Below, piece after piece: positions 56,624-64,000 of a stretch of DNA of 64,000 nucleotides (its first letter is position 1; each line of letters opens with the position of its first letter). The stretch is from Paludisphaera mucosa. Its GTDB lineage: Bacteria > Planctomycetota > Planctomycetia > Isosphaerales > Isosphaeraceae. The notes under the pieces were generated by a model, which saw only the letters and a list, made by a program, of their open reading frames with translations, ran no database searches and had not been told where the DNA came from. The DNA is taken from assembly GCF_029589435.1 (NCBI RefSeq), contig NZ_JARRAG010000001.1:362808-426807 (forward strand), written 5' to 3'. The position numbers were made by a program, and so were the translations under genes.

Positions 56624-58180
56624 ATGGCACGCTGGTTCGTCGATCGTCTGCCTCAGCGGGGGATCCCCTCGGTGAGCCTCAGGAGGCTTCTCCCGGAGGC
56701 GAAGTTCGTGGGATGCCCCGACTGGGAGGTCACCGGCTGCGCCGTGGACCACCGCCGCCTCGACCCCGGCCAGGTGTTCGTCGCGGTCCGCGACGCTCGC
56801 TACGACGGCCACGGCTACGTCCGGGAGGCCCTCGACCGAGGCGCCGCGGGGGTCGTCGTGGAACGCGAGGTCCCCGAAGCGGGCCGGCTCCAGGTGGTCG
56901 TCGACGACGCCCGGGCGGCCCACGCGCGGCTCTGCCAGGCGCTGGCCGGCGACCCGTCGGAACGGCTCGCCACCCTGGGCGTCACGGGCGTCTACGGCAA
57001 GACGGTCGTCAGCCTGATGACCCGGGCGATCCTCGACGCCGCGGGCCTCCGCTGCGGGCTGGTCGGCGGCAACGGCTGGTCCGACGGCCTCGTCGCCAGG
57101 CCGCCGGGCGCGGGTTCGAGCGTCGCCGAGCCGGCCGGGACGTGGCCGGGGGGCGCGCCCGGCCTGGCGTCGATCCTCTCGTACATGGTCGAGCAGAAGT
57201 GCGAGGCCGGCGTGATCGAGATCGGGGCCGAGGCCCTGGACTCGCGCTGCCTCGAAGGCGTGACCTTCCAGGCCGCCGTGGCGACCGACCTGGCCCTGCC
57301 CCCCGGCTCCCCGGCCGAGGCCGCCCAGCGGCGGCGGCGGGCGAAGGCCCGGCTCTTCCGCAAGATCGCCCCCGGGGGCGCGGCGGTGGTCAACGACGAC
57401 GACCCGGATTCGGAGATCCTCGGCGGCCTGAACCTGGACGCCCGCCGCGTGAGCTTCGGCCTCGAACGGCCGGGCCGGGTAGACGTCTCCGCGGTCGTCG
57501 CCCGCTCCGACGCATCGGGCTCGCGGTTCCTGCTCCAGGGCTTCGACCGCGCCGCGTGGGTCGACCTCCGGCTGGTCGGCGTGCGGCACGTCGGCCACGC
57601 CCTGGCCGCCGCGGCGCTGGCCTGGTCGCTGCACGTCGACCGCGACGCCGTCGTGGCCGGGCTGGAGAGCGTGGCGGGCGTCGCCGGCTATCTGGAGGCG
57701 ATCGACGAAGGCCAGGACTTCGACGTCCGCGTCGACGGTGCCCGCACCGCGACGCCGCTTTCGCAAGCGCTCACCGCCCTGCGATCGGTGGCCGCCGGCC
57801 GCATCCACCTCGTGCTGAGCGCCGAGGGGGGCCAGGACCGCGCCACGCGGCGGGCCCTGGCGCACGTCGCCGAGACCGCCGCCGACCGCGTCGTCCTGAC
57901 CCTGGGCGACCCCCGCGCCGAGGACCCCGACGGCGTGCTCGACGACGTCCTCGGGGGCTTCCGCCGGCCGGGCAAGGTGCAGGTCGAGCCCGACCGCCGT
58001 CGCGCGATCGAATCGGCCCTGTCCGACGCCCGCGAGGGCGACGCCGTGCTGATCGCCGGCAAGGGCCGCCACGCCTACCAGATCTTCGCCGACCGGGTCG
58101 TCCCCTTCGACGACTTCGCCGTCGCCCGCCGCTTCCTGAACGGCCGCCAGGCCCGCGCCGCCGTAACCCGCCGGGCCTGA
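56624..58180 (+). CDS. MurE-like Mur ligase paralogue with altered catalytic motifs
   Basis: A 518-residue protein with the three-domain layout of UDP-MurNAc-tripeptide ligase (MurE). The N-terminal domain has EVTGCAVDHRRLDPGQVFVA. The P-loop reads TGVYGKT (about residues 121-127) where MurE has TGTNGKT. The C-terminal domain shows DGARTATPLSQAL in place of the MurE DYAHTPDAL, GDPRAEDPDGV in place of the DNPR motif that recognises diaminopimelate, and AGKGRHAYQ in place of GKGHExYQ. These changes suggest lost or altered ligase activity. ATG at 56624 has GGAGG eight bases upstream. No other mur or fts genes are adjacent, so it is not the main murE copy. Confidence 0.82.
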   Translation: MARWFVDRLPQRGIPSVSLRRLLPEAKFVGCPDWEVTGCAVDHRRLDPGQVFVAVRDARYDGHGYVREALDRGAAGVVVEREVPEAGRLQVVVDDARAAHARLCQALAGDPSERLATLGVTGVYGKTVVSLMTRAILDAAGLRCGLVGGNGWSDGLVARPPGAGSSVAEPAGTWPGGAPGLASILSYMVEQKCEAGVIEIGAEALDSRCLEGVTFQAAVATDLALPPGSPAEAAQRRRRAKARLFRKIAPGGAAVVNDDDPDSEILGGLNLDARRVSFGLERPGRVDVSAVVARSDASGSRFLLQGFDRAAWVDLRLVGVRHVGHALAAAALAWSLHVDRDAVVAGLESVAGVAGYLEAIDEGQDFDVRVDGARTATPLSQALTALRSVAAGRIHLVLSAEGGQDRATRRALAHVAETAADRVVLTLGDPRAEDPDGVLDDVLGGFRRPGKVQVEPDRRRAIESALSDAREGDAVLIAGKGRHAYQIFADRVVPFDDFAVARRFLNGRQARAAVTRRA

Positions 58181-58192
58181 GCCCGGCCCTCC

Positions 58193-60298
58193 TCAGCGCT
58201 TCAGGTCGACGATCGGGCAGCCGATCGCCTCGACCCGGGGCTCGGCGACGGGGCGGCCTTCGAGGACGGCGTCGATCGCACCGCGAAGGTCGCGGCGGCC
58301 GGGCTCCGGTCGCTGCCGCCCCAGCTTGCCGAAGCGGTCGTCGATCCGGCCGCGATAGGCGATCGCCCCGTCCGCCGCGATCACCGCGGCCTCGGGGGTG
58401 GTCGTCGCGCCGGTGCGACCGACCAGAACGTGGTCGCCGTCGAGCAGGATCGGCAGGTCGATCGCGTGCTCCCGGGCGTGACCCGCGGCCCTCGCCGACG
58501 ACACGTCGGGATCGACGTGGACGAGCAGGAAGCTCACGGGTCGGCCGGCGTAATCGCGGGCGATCCGGCCGATCTCGGGGGCGTACTGGTTCGCGACCGG
58601 GCAATCGGGGGCGACGAAGAAGAGCACGTTCGCCTTCGTCCCCTCGGCAGGCCGGAGCGGCCGCCAGCCCCGGCCGGAGAGGTCCTTGATCGTCGGGTCG
58701 GTCGCCGCCGGCGCGGACCCCGAGGGGGCGTCGCCGGGCGGCAGCAGGCGTCGGAGCCCTTCCCGGATCCCGCCGCCGCCGCGAGCTTTCAAGAACTCGT
58801 CGAGTTTGAGCGCGCCGTCGCGGTCGGCGTCGAGCAGGCCCATGAAGGGGCGGAGCCGCTCGGGCACCTCGTCGCGTTGCAGCTTGCCGTCGCGGTCGGC
58901 GTCGAGCACGTGGAAGATCGTCGCCATCCGCTCGGGATCCATGTCCCGGAGCGGGTTGCCGCCGGGCCGGCCGCCGCCGAACAGCGTCGGGGCGCGATAG
59001 CCGGCGGCGTCCGCCTCGTCGACCGCGACGAAGACGAGCGTGACCGCCCCCATCTCGTCCGTCGAGGCCTCGCCCCAGCGCACGTGCACCGGGGGATTCG
59101 ACGGGTTGCGGGGGTTGTCCTTCGAGTTGTCGTACACCAGGGTGGTGCGGACGACGGTCCCCTTCGGCAGCCGCACGGGCTCCGCGTAGTTGTAGCGTCC
59201 CTGCCAGTTGAAGTCCCAGTCTTCGATGGCGAACAGCTTCCGCTCGCCGCCGTCGGGCAGCTCGGCGACCGCCTTCATCGTCTTGCAGAGGTAGTGCGCA
59301 TGGCCGCCGACCGCGACGACGTCGACGTCGAAGGGGGCCTGCCATTCGCCGCGGATCGTGAACGCCTTGTCGCCCGGCTCGATCCCGCGCCCGCCCAGCT
59401 CGGTCGCGATCCCGAACGCCATCGGCGCCTGCACCCCCATGAGCTTCTTCTTGGGCGGCTCCTTGGCGAAGTAGAGGCCCAGGCTGGTCTGCTCGCGTTC
59501 CGGCTTGCCCGAGGGGTGGAAGTGCATCTGCACGACCAGGTCCGACCCCTTCGCGAGAGGGAAGGCCAGGCCCTGCGGCAGGTGGCGGGGCGTGGCCCCC
59601 ACGGCCCAGCCGCCGAGCGAGCCAGTGCGGGGGAAGCCCATCCGCCCGAAGCCCAGGCCCGGGTCGGCCTCGTCCAGCTTGCGGGCCGAGCCGGTCGAGT
59701 CGAGGAAGTAGAGCGCGTGGTGGACCACCGCCCGCGCCGTGGGGCGGATCTCGACGGCCGTGACCCAGCGGTCCTCGGACTGCTCCAGCGGCAGGACGAA
59801 CATCCGGTACACGTCGGGCCCGTCGGCGGGGACGTCGAACGCCTCGGGGAGCGTGACGACCAGGTCCGGCTCGCCGAGCGCCCAGCCGCCTTCGCGGAAA
59901 CGAGGCGTGGGGGGCGTCTTCTCGGCCGGCCCCTCGGCCATGCCCGATTCCACCCAGCGGTCGATCAGGGCGACCTGCTCCTCGGTCAGCCGGCGCTCGT
60001 CCTGAAAATGGCCCCAGCCCTTCGCGGGCGGCCACGGGGGCATGTAGCCGCTCTTCGCGACGTCGCGGATGAGCGCCCCGCGCTTCTTCACGTCCCGGTA
60101 GCTCATGAGCGAGAACGGCGTCCCCTCGCCCGGCCGATGGCACGAGGTGCAGTTGTCGAAGACGATCGCCGCCACGTCCTCGGCGAAGGTGGGCGGGGCC
60201 GGCCTCGGATCGTCCCCGGCCGCGACGGCGGCCGAGGCCAGGAGGGTCGCGATCGCCGCGACGAGGCGGATCGATCTGGAGGGATGCAGGTTCGCCAT
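58193..60298 (-). CDS. Secreted multidomain protein: cytochrome c-like, PHM-like monooxygenase, EF-hand, redoxin
   Basis: A 701-residue exported protein; signal peptide about residues 1-27. It starts with a haem-binding C50-T-S-C-H54 motif in a cytochrome-c-like module. It continues with a region resembling copper type II ascorbate-dependent monooxygenases (about 150-430; ARAVVHHALYFLD, LVVQMHFHPSG, VGGHAHYLC supply the His clusters). Two EF-hand-like loops follow (DADRDGKLQRDEV, DADRDGALKLDEF, about 465-510). A thioredoxin/peroxiredoxin-like domain comes last (about 545-690; NVLFFVAPDCPVANQYAPE). This set is a planctomycete speciality. Function is probably periplasmic redox chemistry; substrate unknown. 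It converges with the MurE-like gene with 12 bases between. Confidence 0.82.
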   Translation of the reverse strand: MANLHPSRSIRLVAAIATLLASAAVAAGDDPRPAPPTFAEDVAAIVFDNCTSCHRPGEGTPFSLMSYRDVKKRGALIRDVAKSGYMPPWPPAKGWGHFQDERRLTEEQVALIDRWVESGMAEGPAEKTPPTPRFREGGWALGEPDLVVTLPEAFDVPADGPDVYRMFVLPLEQSEDRWVTAVEIRPTARAVVHHALYFLDSTGSARKLDEADPGLGFGRMGFPRTGSLGGWAVGATPRHLPQGLAFPLAKGSDLVVQMHFHPSGKPEREQTSLGLYFAKEPPKKKLMGVQAPMAFGIATELGGRGIEPGDKAFTIRGEWQAPFDVDVVAVGGHAHYLCKTMKAVAELPDGGERKLFAIEDWDFNWQGRYNYAEPVRLPKGTVVRTTLVYDNSKDNPRNPSNPPVHVRWGEASTDEMGAVTLVFVAVDEADAAGYRAPTLFGGGRPGGNPLRDMDPERMATIFHVLDADRDGKLQRDEVPERLRPFMGLLDADRDGALKLDEFLKARGGGGIREGLRRLLPPGDAPSGSAPAATDPTIKDLSGRGWRPLRPAEGTKANVLFFVAPDCPVANQYAPEIGRIARDYAGRPVSFLLVHVDPDVSSARAAGHAREHAIDLPILLDGDHVLVGRTGATTTPEAAVIAADGAIAYRGRIDDRFGKLGRQRPEPGRRDLRGAIDAVLEGRPVAEPRVEAIGCPIVDLKR

Positions 60299-60423
60299 GT
60301 CTTTCGCCCTTTAAGAAGAGTCGGCCGACGCCGCGGTTTTTCGACGCCTCCTACCCTGGAGAACACGGGAAACCCGGTTTGGTTCCGCGGCCGCCGGAAA
60401 TGCGGCCCGACGGCCGAGCCGCG

Positions 60424-62805
60424 TCACGGCTTCTTCGCCGGCTCGGGGTCCGCGACGGACGTGTGGTCGTGGACGATCTTCCAGCCGTCGGGGAAGCGCC
60501 GGAGGATCAGCGTGAAGAGGCCGTGGGGCTCGGCGCCGTCGGGCATCACGAGGTGCCAGCCGCCGCGCGCCATCGCGGCGTCGGGGCCGAGGGTCTCGAC
60601 TTCGAGGCCTGAGAAGTCGAGCTTACCCATCGCGCGGCCCTCGGCCTTGTAGCGCGCGTGGTAGCGGTCGCGGGTCGGCCGGAAGCCGACGGTCTTCGTC
60701 CCGCCGGACTGGAAGACGAGGTCGGGCGAGTCCCAGTAGGTCGTCAGGAAGCCGTCGAGGTCGCCGGCGTTCCAGGCGGCTTCCTGGCGGGTCAGCACCT
60801 CGCGGACGTCGTGCGCGGGGTCGTGCTCGACGGCCGGAGTGGCGGCCTGGCCGACGGACGTCGGGTTGCGCAGGACGTAGAACCGGCCGTCCTCGGCGCC
60901 GCCCAGGAAGTCGGGGACGCCGTCGGCGTCGAAGTCGACGACCGTCGGGCTCACGTCGTGGCCTTCGATGTTCCGGTTCGACAGCAGTCCCGCGTTGCGG
61001 AACGTCCAGCCGCCGTCGCGCGAGCCCTCCTGGCGGTAGAAAAGGGCGTTGGCGGCGTTGAGCAGCAGGTCGAGCTTGCCGTCGCGGTCCCAGTCGACGA
61101 CGCAGATTTTACGCCGGCCGCTGCCGCCGGCGGCCTTCGCATTCAGCCGCAAGGGCTCGCCCGACTCGCTCAGGAAGGCCCGCCGGGGCGGCAGCAGGAC
61201 GAGCGAATCGCCGCGGCGGGCGCGTTCGAAGAACGCGAGATAGCCGTCCTGGTCGAGCATCACCAGGTCGACGAGGCCGTCGCGGTTCCAGTCGACGGCG
61301 ACGGGCGTGGTCCGCCACTGGGTCAGCAGGGCGTCCCCTTCGGGCCGCAGCCAGCCCCAGGCGAGGTGCGGCTGGGGATGCTCGGCCGTCCAGGCGACCT
61401 CGATCGGCCGCGCCGCCGCGAGCTTCGGCACCGTCCGCGTGCCGACGTTTTTGTACCAGTGGACGCGGCCCAGGATCGAGTTGACGAGCAGGTCGGGCAG
61501 GGCGTCGCCGTCCCAGTCGGCGAGGCTCAGGGTCGTGTAGCCCCACTTGGCCTCGCAGGGGCCCTGGATGCTGCCGTTGGGGCCGGCCGTGATCCGGATC
61601 GTCCGGCCGTCGGCCTCCAGCAGCCGGGGCGCGGCCCATCGGGGCCTGGCGACGCCCGGCCCGCTCAGGTTCTCGACGAAGCCGATATAGCCCGCCGTGT
61701 TCCCCGAGACGACGTCGAAGTCGCCGTCGCCGTCCCAGTCGAACCCGAAGGGCGTGGCGAGCGCGCCGAACTTGACGTCGTCGGCCTCCTGGCGGAAGTA
61801 GACCGGGGCGAGGAACCGCGGCGTGCGTGCGGGGCCCACCGATCCGGCGTTCTCGACGAGCGCCACCCGGCCGTCCTCGTCGCCGACGATCAGGTCGAGG
61901 TCGCCGTCGAGGTCCCAGTCGATCGCCGTCGGCGTGATCATCTCCAGGTCCATGACCAGCGGCGCGCCGTCGGGCCCCGCGAGTCGGCGCCCCGGCGCGT
62001 AGTCGGGCTTCGTCCGCGTGCCGACGTTCTCGAAGTAGGTGAAGCCGTCGAGGAACTCGCCGCAGAGGAGGTCCAGGTCGCCGTCGCCGTCGAAGTCGCC
62101 GAAGTTCGGCGAGGGCCAGCCGAAGACTTCCAGGGCCTTGTCGCCGATCATGATCCTGAACGGGTCGTCATATTTCGGTTTGTCGCTCTCGCCGACGTTG
62201 CGTGCGACGTAGACGAGGCCGCGCAGCGGCCCGCGCGTCCACCTGCCCGAGGCGTCGTAGCCGTCGTCCCAGCCGTAGTCCGTCCAGTCGTCGGCGCCGA
62301 CGACGACGTCGAGCCGGCCGTCGCCGTCGTAGTCGACGTACCGCCAGAAGTTGCCGCGGACCTTGTTGGGGTGGACGTTCGCCGGCAGGTCGAGCTTCTC
62401 CCCGCGCTCCAGGCCCGACTTGAGGAAGTCGGGATGCTCCATGCCCGGCGAGAGGACCCGCGGGCGGCCGTCGACGTGGCTCACCTGGACGTTCTGCAGC
62501 CCTTTGCTGATGCGCCGGCCCGGCTTGAAGACCGGCCACTTGACCTTCGAGGTCGGCCCGGTCGCGTTCTCGAAGAAGTAGACGCCGTTGTACGGCTTGT
62601 CGGGGCAGTCGACGACCAGGTCGAGGTCGCCGTCGCCGTCGAAGTCCATCGGCAGCGGCCAGGCCCAGAGCCCCACGCCCAGGTCGACGACGAGGCCGGG
62701 GTTGTTGAACTTGAGCCGCTCCAGGTCCTGCGCCGGGGCCGCGGTCGTCGCGAGCGCCAGGAGGATCCCCGCGGCCGACCGCAGGCGGGCCGACGTCGTT
62801 CCCAT
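60424..62805 (-). CDS. Secreted VCBS/FG-GAP propeller fused to a SnoaL-like (NTF2) domain
   Basis: A 793-residue exported protein. Signal peptide about residues 1-25 (ending APAQD). Most of the chain (about 30-640) is FG-GAP/VCBS repeats with Ca2+-binding-like loops such as DFDGDGDLDLVVD, DYDGDGRLDVVVGADD, DWDGDGDFDVVSG and DWDRDGKLDLLLN, which build a beta-propeller. The last 125 residues (VREVLTRQEAAWNAGDLDGF to GWKIVHDHTSV) match the SnoaL/DUF4440 NTF2-like fold, normally a separate protein that binds small ligands. The start ATG at 62805 has GGAG seven bases upstream. It is upstream of, but 125 bases away from, the multidomain redox gene on the same strand. Confidence 0.84.
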   Translation of the reverse strand: MGTTSARLRSAAGILLALATTAAPAQDLERLKFNNPGLVVDLGVGLWAWPLPMDFDGDGDLDLVVDCPDKPYNGVYFFENATGPTSKVKWPVFKPGRRISKGLQNVQVSHVDGRPRVLSPGMEHPDFLKSGLERGEKLDLPANVHPNKVRGNFWRYVDYDGDGRLDVVVGADDWTDYGWDDGYDASGRWTRGPLRGLVYVARNVGESDKPKYDDPFRIMIGDKALEVFGWPSPNFGDFDGDGDLDLLCGEFLDGFTYFENVGTRTKPDYAPGRRLAGPDGAPLVMDLEMITPTAIDWDLDGDLDLIVGDEDGRVALVENAGSVGPARTPRFLAPVYFRQEADDVKFGALATPFGFDWDGDGDFDVVSGNTAGYIGFVENLSGPGVARPRWAAPRLLEADGRTIRITAGPNGSIQGPCEAKWGYTTLSLADWDGDALPDLLVNSILGRVHWYKNVGTRTVPKLAAARPIEVAWTAEHPQPHLAWGWLRPEGDALLTQWRTTPVAVDWNRDGLVDLVMLDQDGYLAFFERARRGDSLVLLPPRRAFLSESGEPLRLNAKAAGGSGRRKICVVDWDRDGKLDLLLNAANALFYRQEGSRDGGWTFRNAGLLSNRNIEGHDVSPTVVDFDADGVPDFLGGAEDGRFYVLRNPTSVGQAATPAVEHDPAHDVREVLTRQEAAWNAGDLDGFLTTYWDSPDLVFQSGGTKTVGFRPTRDRYHARYKAEGRAMGKLDFSGLEVETLGPDAAMARGGWHLVMPDGAEPHGLFTLILRRFPDGWKIVHDHTSVADPEPAKKP

Positions 62806-62860
62806 GGGTCGTCTCCGATCGGTATCGCCGCGGGACGGGCCGCCGCCGTCCCGGCCGACC

Positions 62861-63151
62861 TCAACCGGGCGCGAAACGTTTCCTGAGCGAGGCGAACAGC
62901 CCGCCCCTCCCGGCCGATGCCGGCCCGCCATTGTAGTCGCAGAGCCGGAACAATTCCTCCAGCTTGCGGCGGAAGGCCCAGTCCGACGTCAGGCCGCACA
63001 GGCGGTCGAAATCGGTCTTGCTCATATAACCGCGAAAGCGGAGCCGGCGCGCGGCCGGGTCGAACGACAGCCGGTCGGCGTACTCCGCGGGGACCGCGAA
63101 CCCGTCCGGCAACCTCTCGAGCGCGACGAAGCGATCCACGGGACCCTCCAT
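62861..63151 (-). CDS. Small protein of unknown function
   Basis: A 96-residue basic cytoplasmic protein that I do not recognise. The middle reads FDPAARRLRFRGYMSKTDFD and LTSDWAFRRKLEELFRLCD, a mixed alpha/beta pattern, and the C-terminus is basic (GGLFASLRKRFAPG). No signal peptide or membrane helix. The ATG at 63151 lacks a ribosome site; a GTG at 63139 has GGAGGG four bases upstream and would start at DRFVALERLP. It lies 55 bases upstream of the VCBS gene, so the two may be cotranscribed. Confidence 0.6.
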   Translation of the reverse strand: MEGPVDRFVALERLPDGFAVPAEYADRLSFDPAARRLRFRGYMSKTDFDRLCGLTSDWAFRRKLEELFRLCDYNGGPASAGRGGLFASLRKRFAPG

Positions 63152-63489
63152 CAAAATCGAGGCGATCGTGGCATCCGCCCCCGGAATCGGAGACGGCGGG
63201 ACAAACCCTGGAGCGTGCGAGCGGAGACGTCGACGTGCCCGCGCGACGGCGCGTCTTACGAGCCTATCTGGATATCAGCGACCTTCGACGGACGGCCGAG
63301 CCCGGAATCGGCGCGGAAAGAAGGCGCGTCGCGTCATCCAGTTTATCGGACCCGCGCCACGGGGCCGGTTCAAGCGAAATCCGCGGGCCGGCCGGTTGCG
63401 AGCCGGTCGTTCCGGATCTATGCTCGATGGATTCGGCGTCGATGCGGCCGATGCGTGCGCAGGAGTGCGGCCGGACAGGAGGGGGCGTC
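63152..63489. other. Intergenic region
   Basis: About 340 bases between divergent genes without a supportable ORF. No promoter pair, hairpin or repeat stands out. Confidence 0.4.
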
Positions 63490-64000
63490 ATGACCCGTCG
63501 GCGCGATTGGCTCAGGTCGGTGGTGGGCGGCGGCGCGGCGGCCTTCGCCGGGACGTGGGGCGTGGGTTCGTCGGCCCAGGAGCCGTCCGCGACCGGGGCG
63601 GGCGCGCGACGGACGGTCCGCCGGCCCGTCGTCCCGAACCCCGAGCGGAATGCCCTGCGGCCGGTGCTGGAGCCCTGGGAGTCCCGCCCGCCCATCGACG
63701 CCCAGGCGCAGGCTCTCCTCGAAGCGATCCGGGCCCGGCACAAGCTCCCCGGCCTCGTCGGCGCGATCGCCAAGGGCCCCGCGGTCGTCTCGATCGCCGC
63801 GACGGGCGTGCGCAAGGTCGGCGAGGACGACCCGATCCGCGTGGGCGATCAGATCCACGTCGGCTCATGCACCAAGGCGATGACGGCGACGCTCGTCGGC
63901 ACCTTGTTCGAAGAGGGGCTGCTGGGGGCGTCGAGCACGCTCGCGCAGGTCTTCCCCGAGTACGCCGACCGACTGCACCCGGATTTCCGCGAGGCGACGC
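63490..64000 (+). CDS. Serine hydrolase, beta-lactamase fold, cut by the window end
   Basis: Partial gene; 170 codons are visible and the frame is open at the edge. It begins MTRRRDWLRSVVGGGAAAFAG, a twin-arginine-like signal (RRxWL pattern and hydrophobic Ala/Gly core), so export through Tat is likely. The mature start has ALLEAIRARHKLPGLVGAIA, and the SxxK nucleophile is S-C-T-K in VGSCTKAMTATLVGTLFEEG, as in class C beta-lactamase-like hydrolases. The ATG at 63490 follows AGGAGGGGG by four bases. The C-terminal motifs are outside the window. It is a different subfamily from the two complete serine hydrolases here. Confidence 0.84.
   Translation, partial: MTRRRDWLRSVVGGGAAAFAGTWGVGSSAQEPSATGAGARRTVRRPVVPNPERNALRPVLEPWESRPPIDAQAQALLEAIRARHKLPGLVGAIAKGPAVVSIAATGVRKVGEDDPIRVGDQIHVGSCTKAMTATLVGTLFEEGLLGASSTLAQVFPEYADRLHPDFREAT

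Overview
The window is GC-rich DNA (about 70% G+C by eye) from a planctomycete, most likely Isosphaeraceae (Paludisphaera/Singulisphaera type). I infer this from several things: a secreted giant protein whose N-terminus carries an LEP-type planctomycete export motif; secreted multidomain proteins that join cytochrome-c-like, monooxygenase-like, EF-hand and redoxin modules; FG-GAP, TPR and serine-hydrolase families; a soluble Hanks-type kinase with a large unknown C-terminus; and an IS701-like transposase. No rRNA, tRNA or CRISPR was seen.

Layout. 0-8 kb: a small membrane protein, a CobA-HemD fusion and a U32 (RlhA-like) protein in one minus-strand operon, then an HlyD-type adaptor and two membrane proteins on plus. 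8-11.4 kb: intact queD beside a queC gutted by an internal deletion, a hairpin-rich intergenic repeat, and an overlapping rsmD-cca pair. 11.5-21 kb: a secreted propeller-like protein, a DUF4279 protein, a PQQ-type dehydrogenase, a 17-TPR secreted protein, a membrane protein, YceI and a HAD phosphatase. 21-29.5 kb: transaldolase behind a good promoter, a serine hydrolase, a class 3 lipase, a divergent hybrid kinase/sigma-54 regulator pair, and Dps with a strong hairpin. 29.5-32.4 kb: an island with lower GC holding an IS701-like transposase, frameshifted at a 9-G run, and two orphan proteins. 32.4-41 kb: a large secreted protein, a three-gene Panacea / zeta-toxin / small-protein module, a purple-acid-phosphatase-like enzyme, the Ser/Thr kinase and two orphans. 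41.9-45.7 kb: a tightly overlapping ExbB-ExbD-ExbD-OB protein-VWA operon. 46-52.6 kb: an H+-pyrophosphatase and an 1186-residue secreted protein. 52.8-64 kb: a GT87-like protein, two serine hydrolases (one cut by the window end), a degenerate MurE paralogue, a 701-residue cytochrome/monooxygenase/redoxin protein and a VCBS-propeller/SnoaL fusion.

Two systems deserve most attention. First, the five-gene ExbB/ExbD operon ends in a protein built like TonB (one membrane helix with a Ser-x3-His pair, then a Gly-rich linker), but with a VWA domain where TonB has its receptor-binding domain. I read it as a candidate proton-powered periplasmic VWA machine. Second, the Panacea-zeta-small protein operon looks like a three-component toxin-antitoxin module. 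Other points of note are the queC deletion beside intact queD, the MurE-like protein that has lost its catalytic signatures, the poly-G frameshift in the transposase, and a recurrent GGTAGAAT -10 element upstream of several genes.
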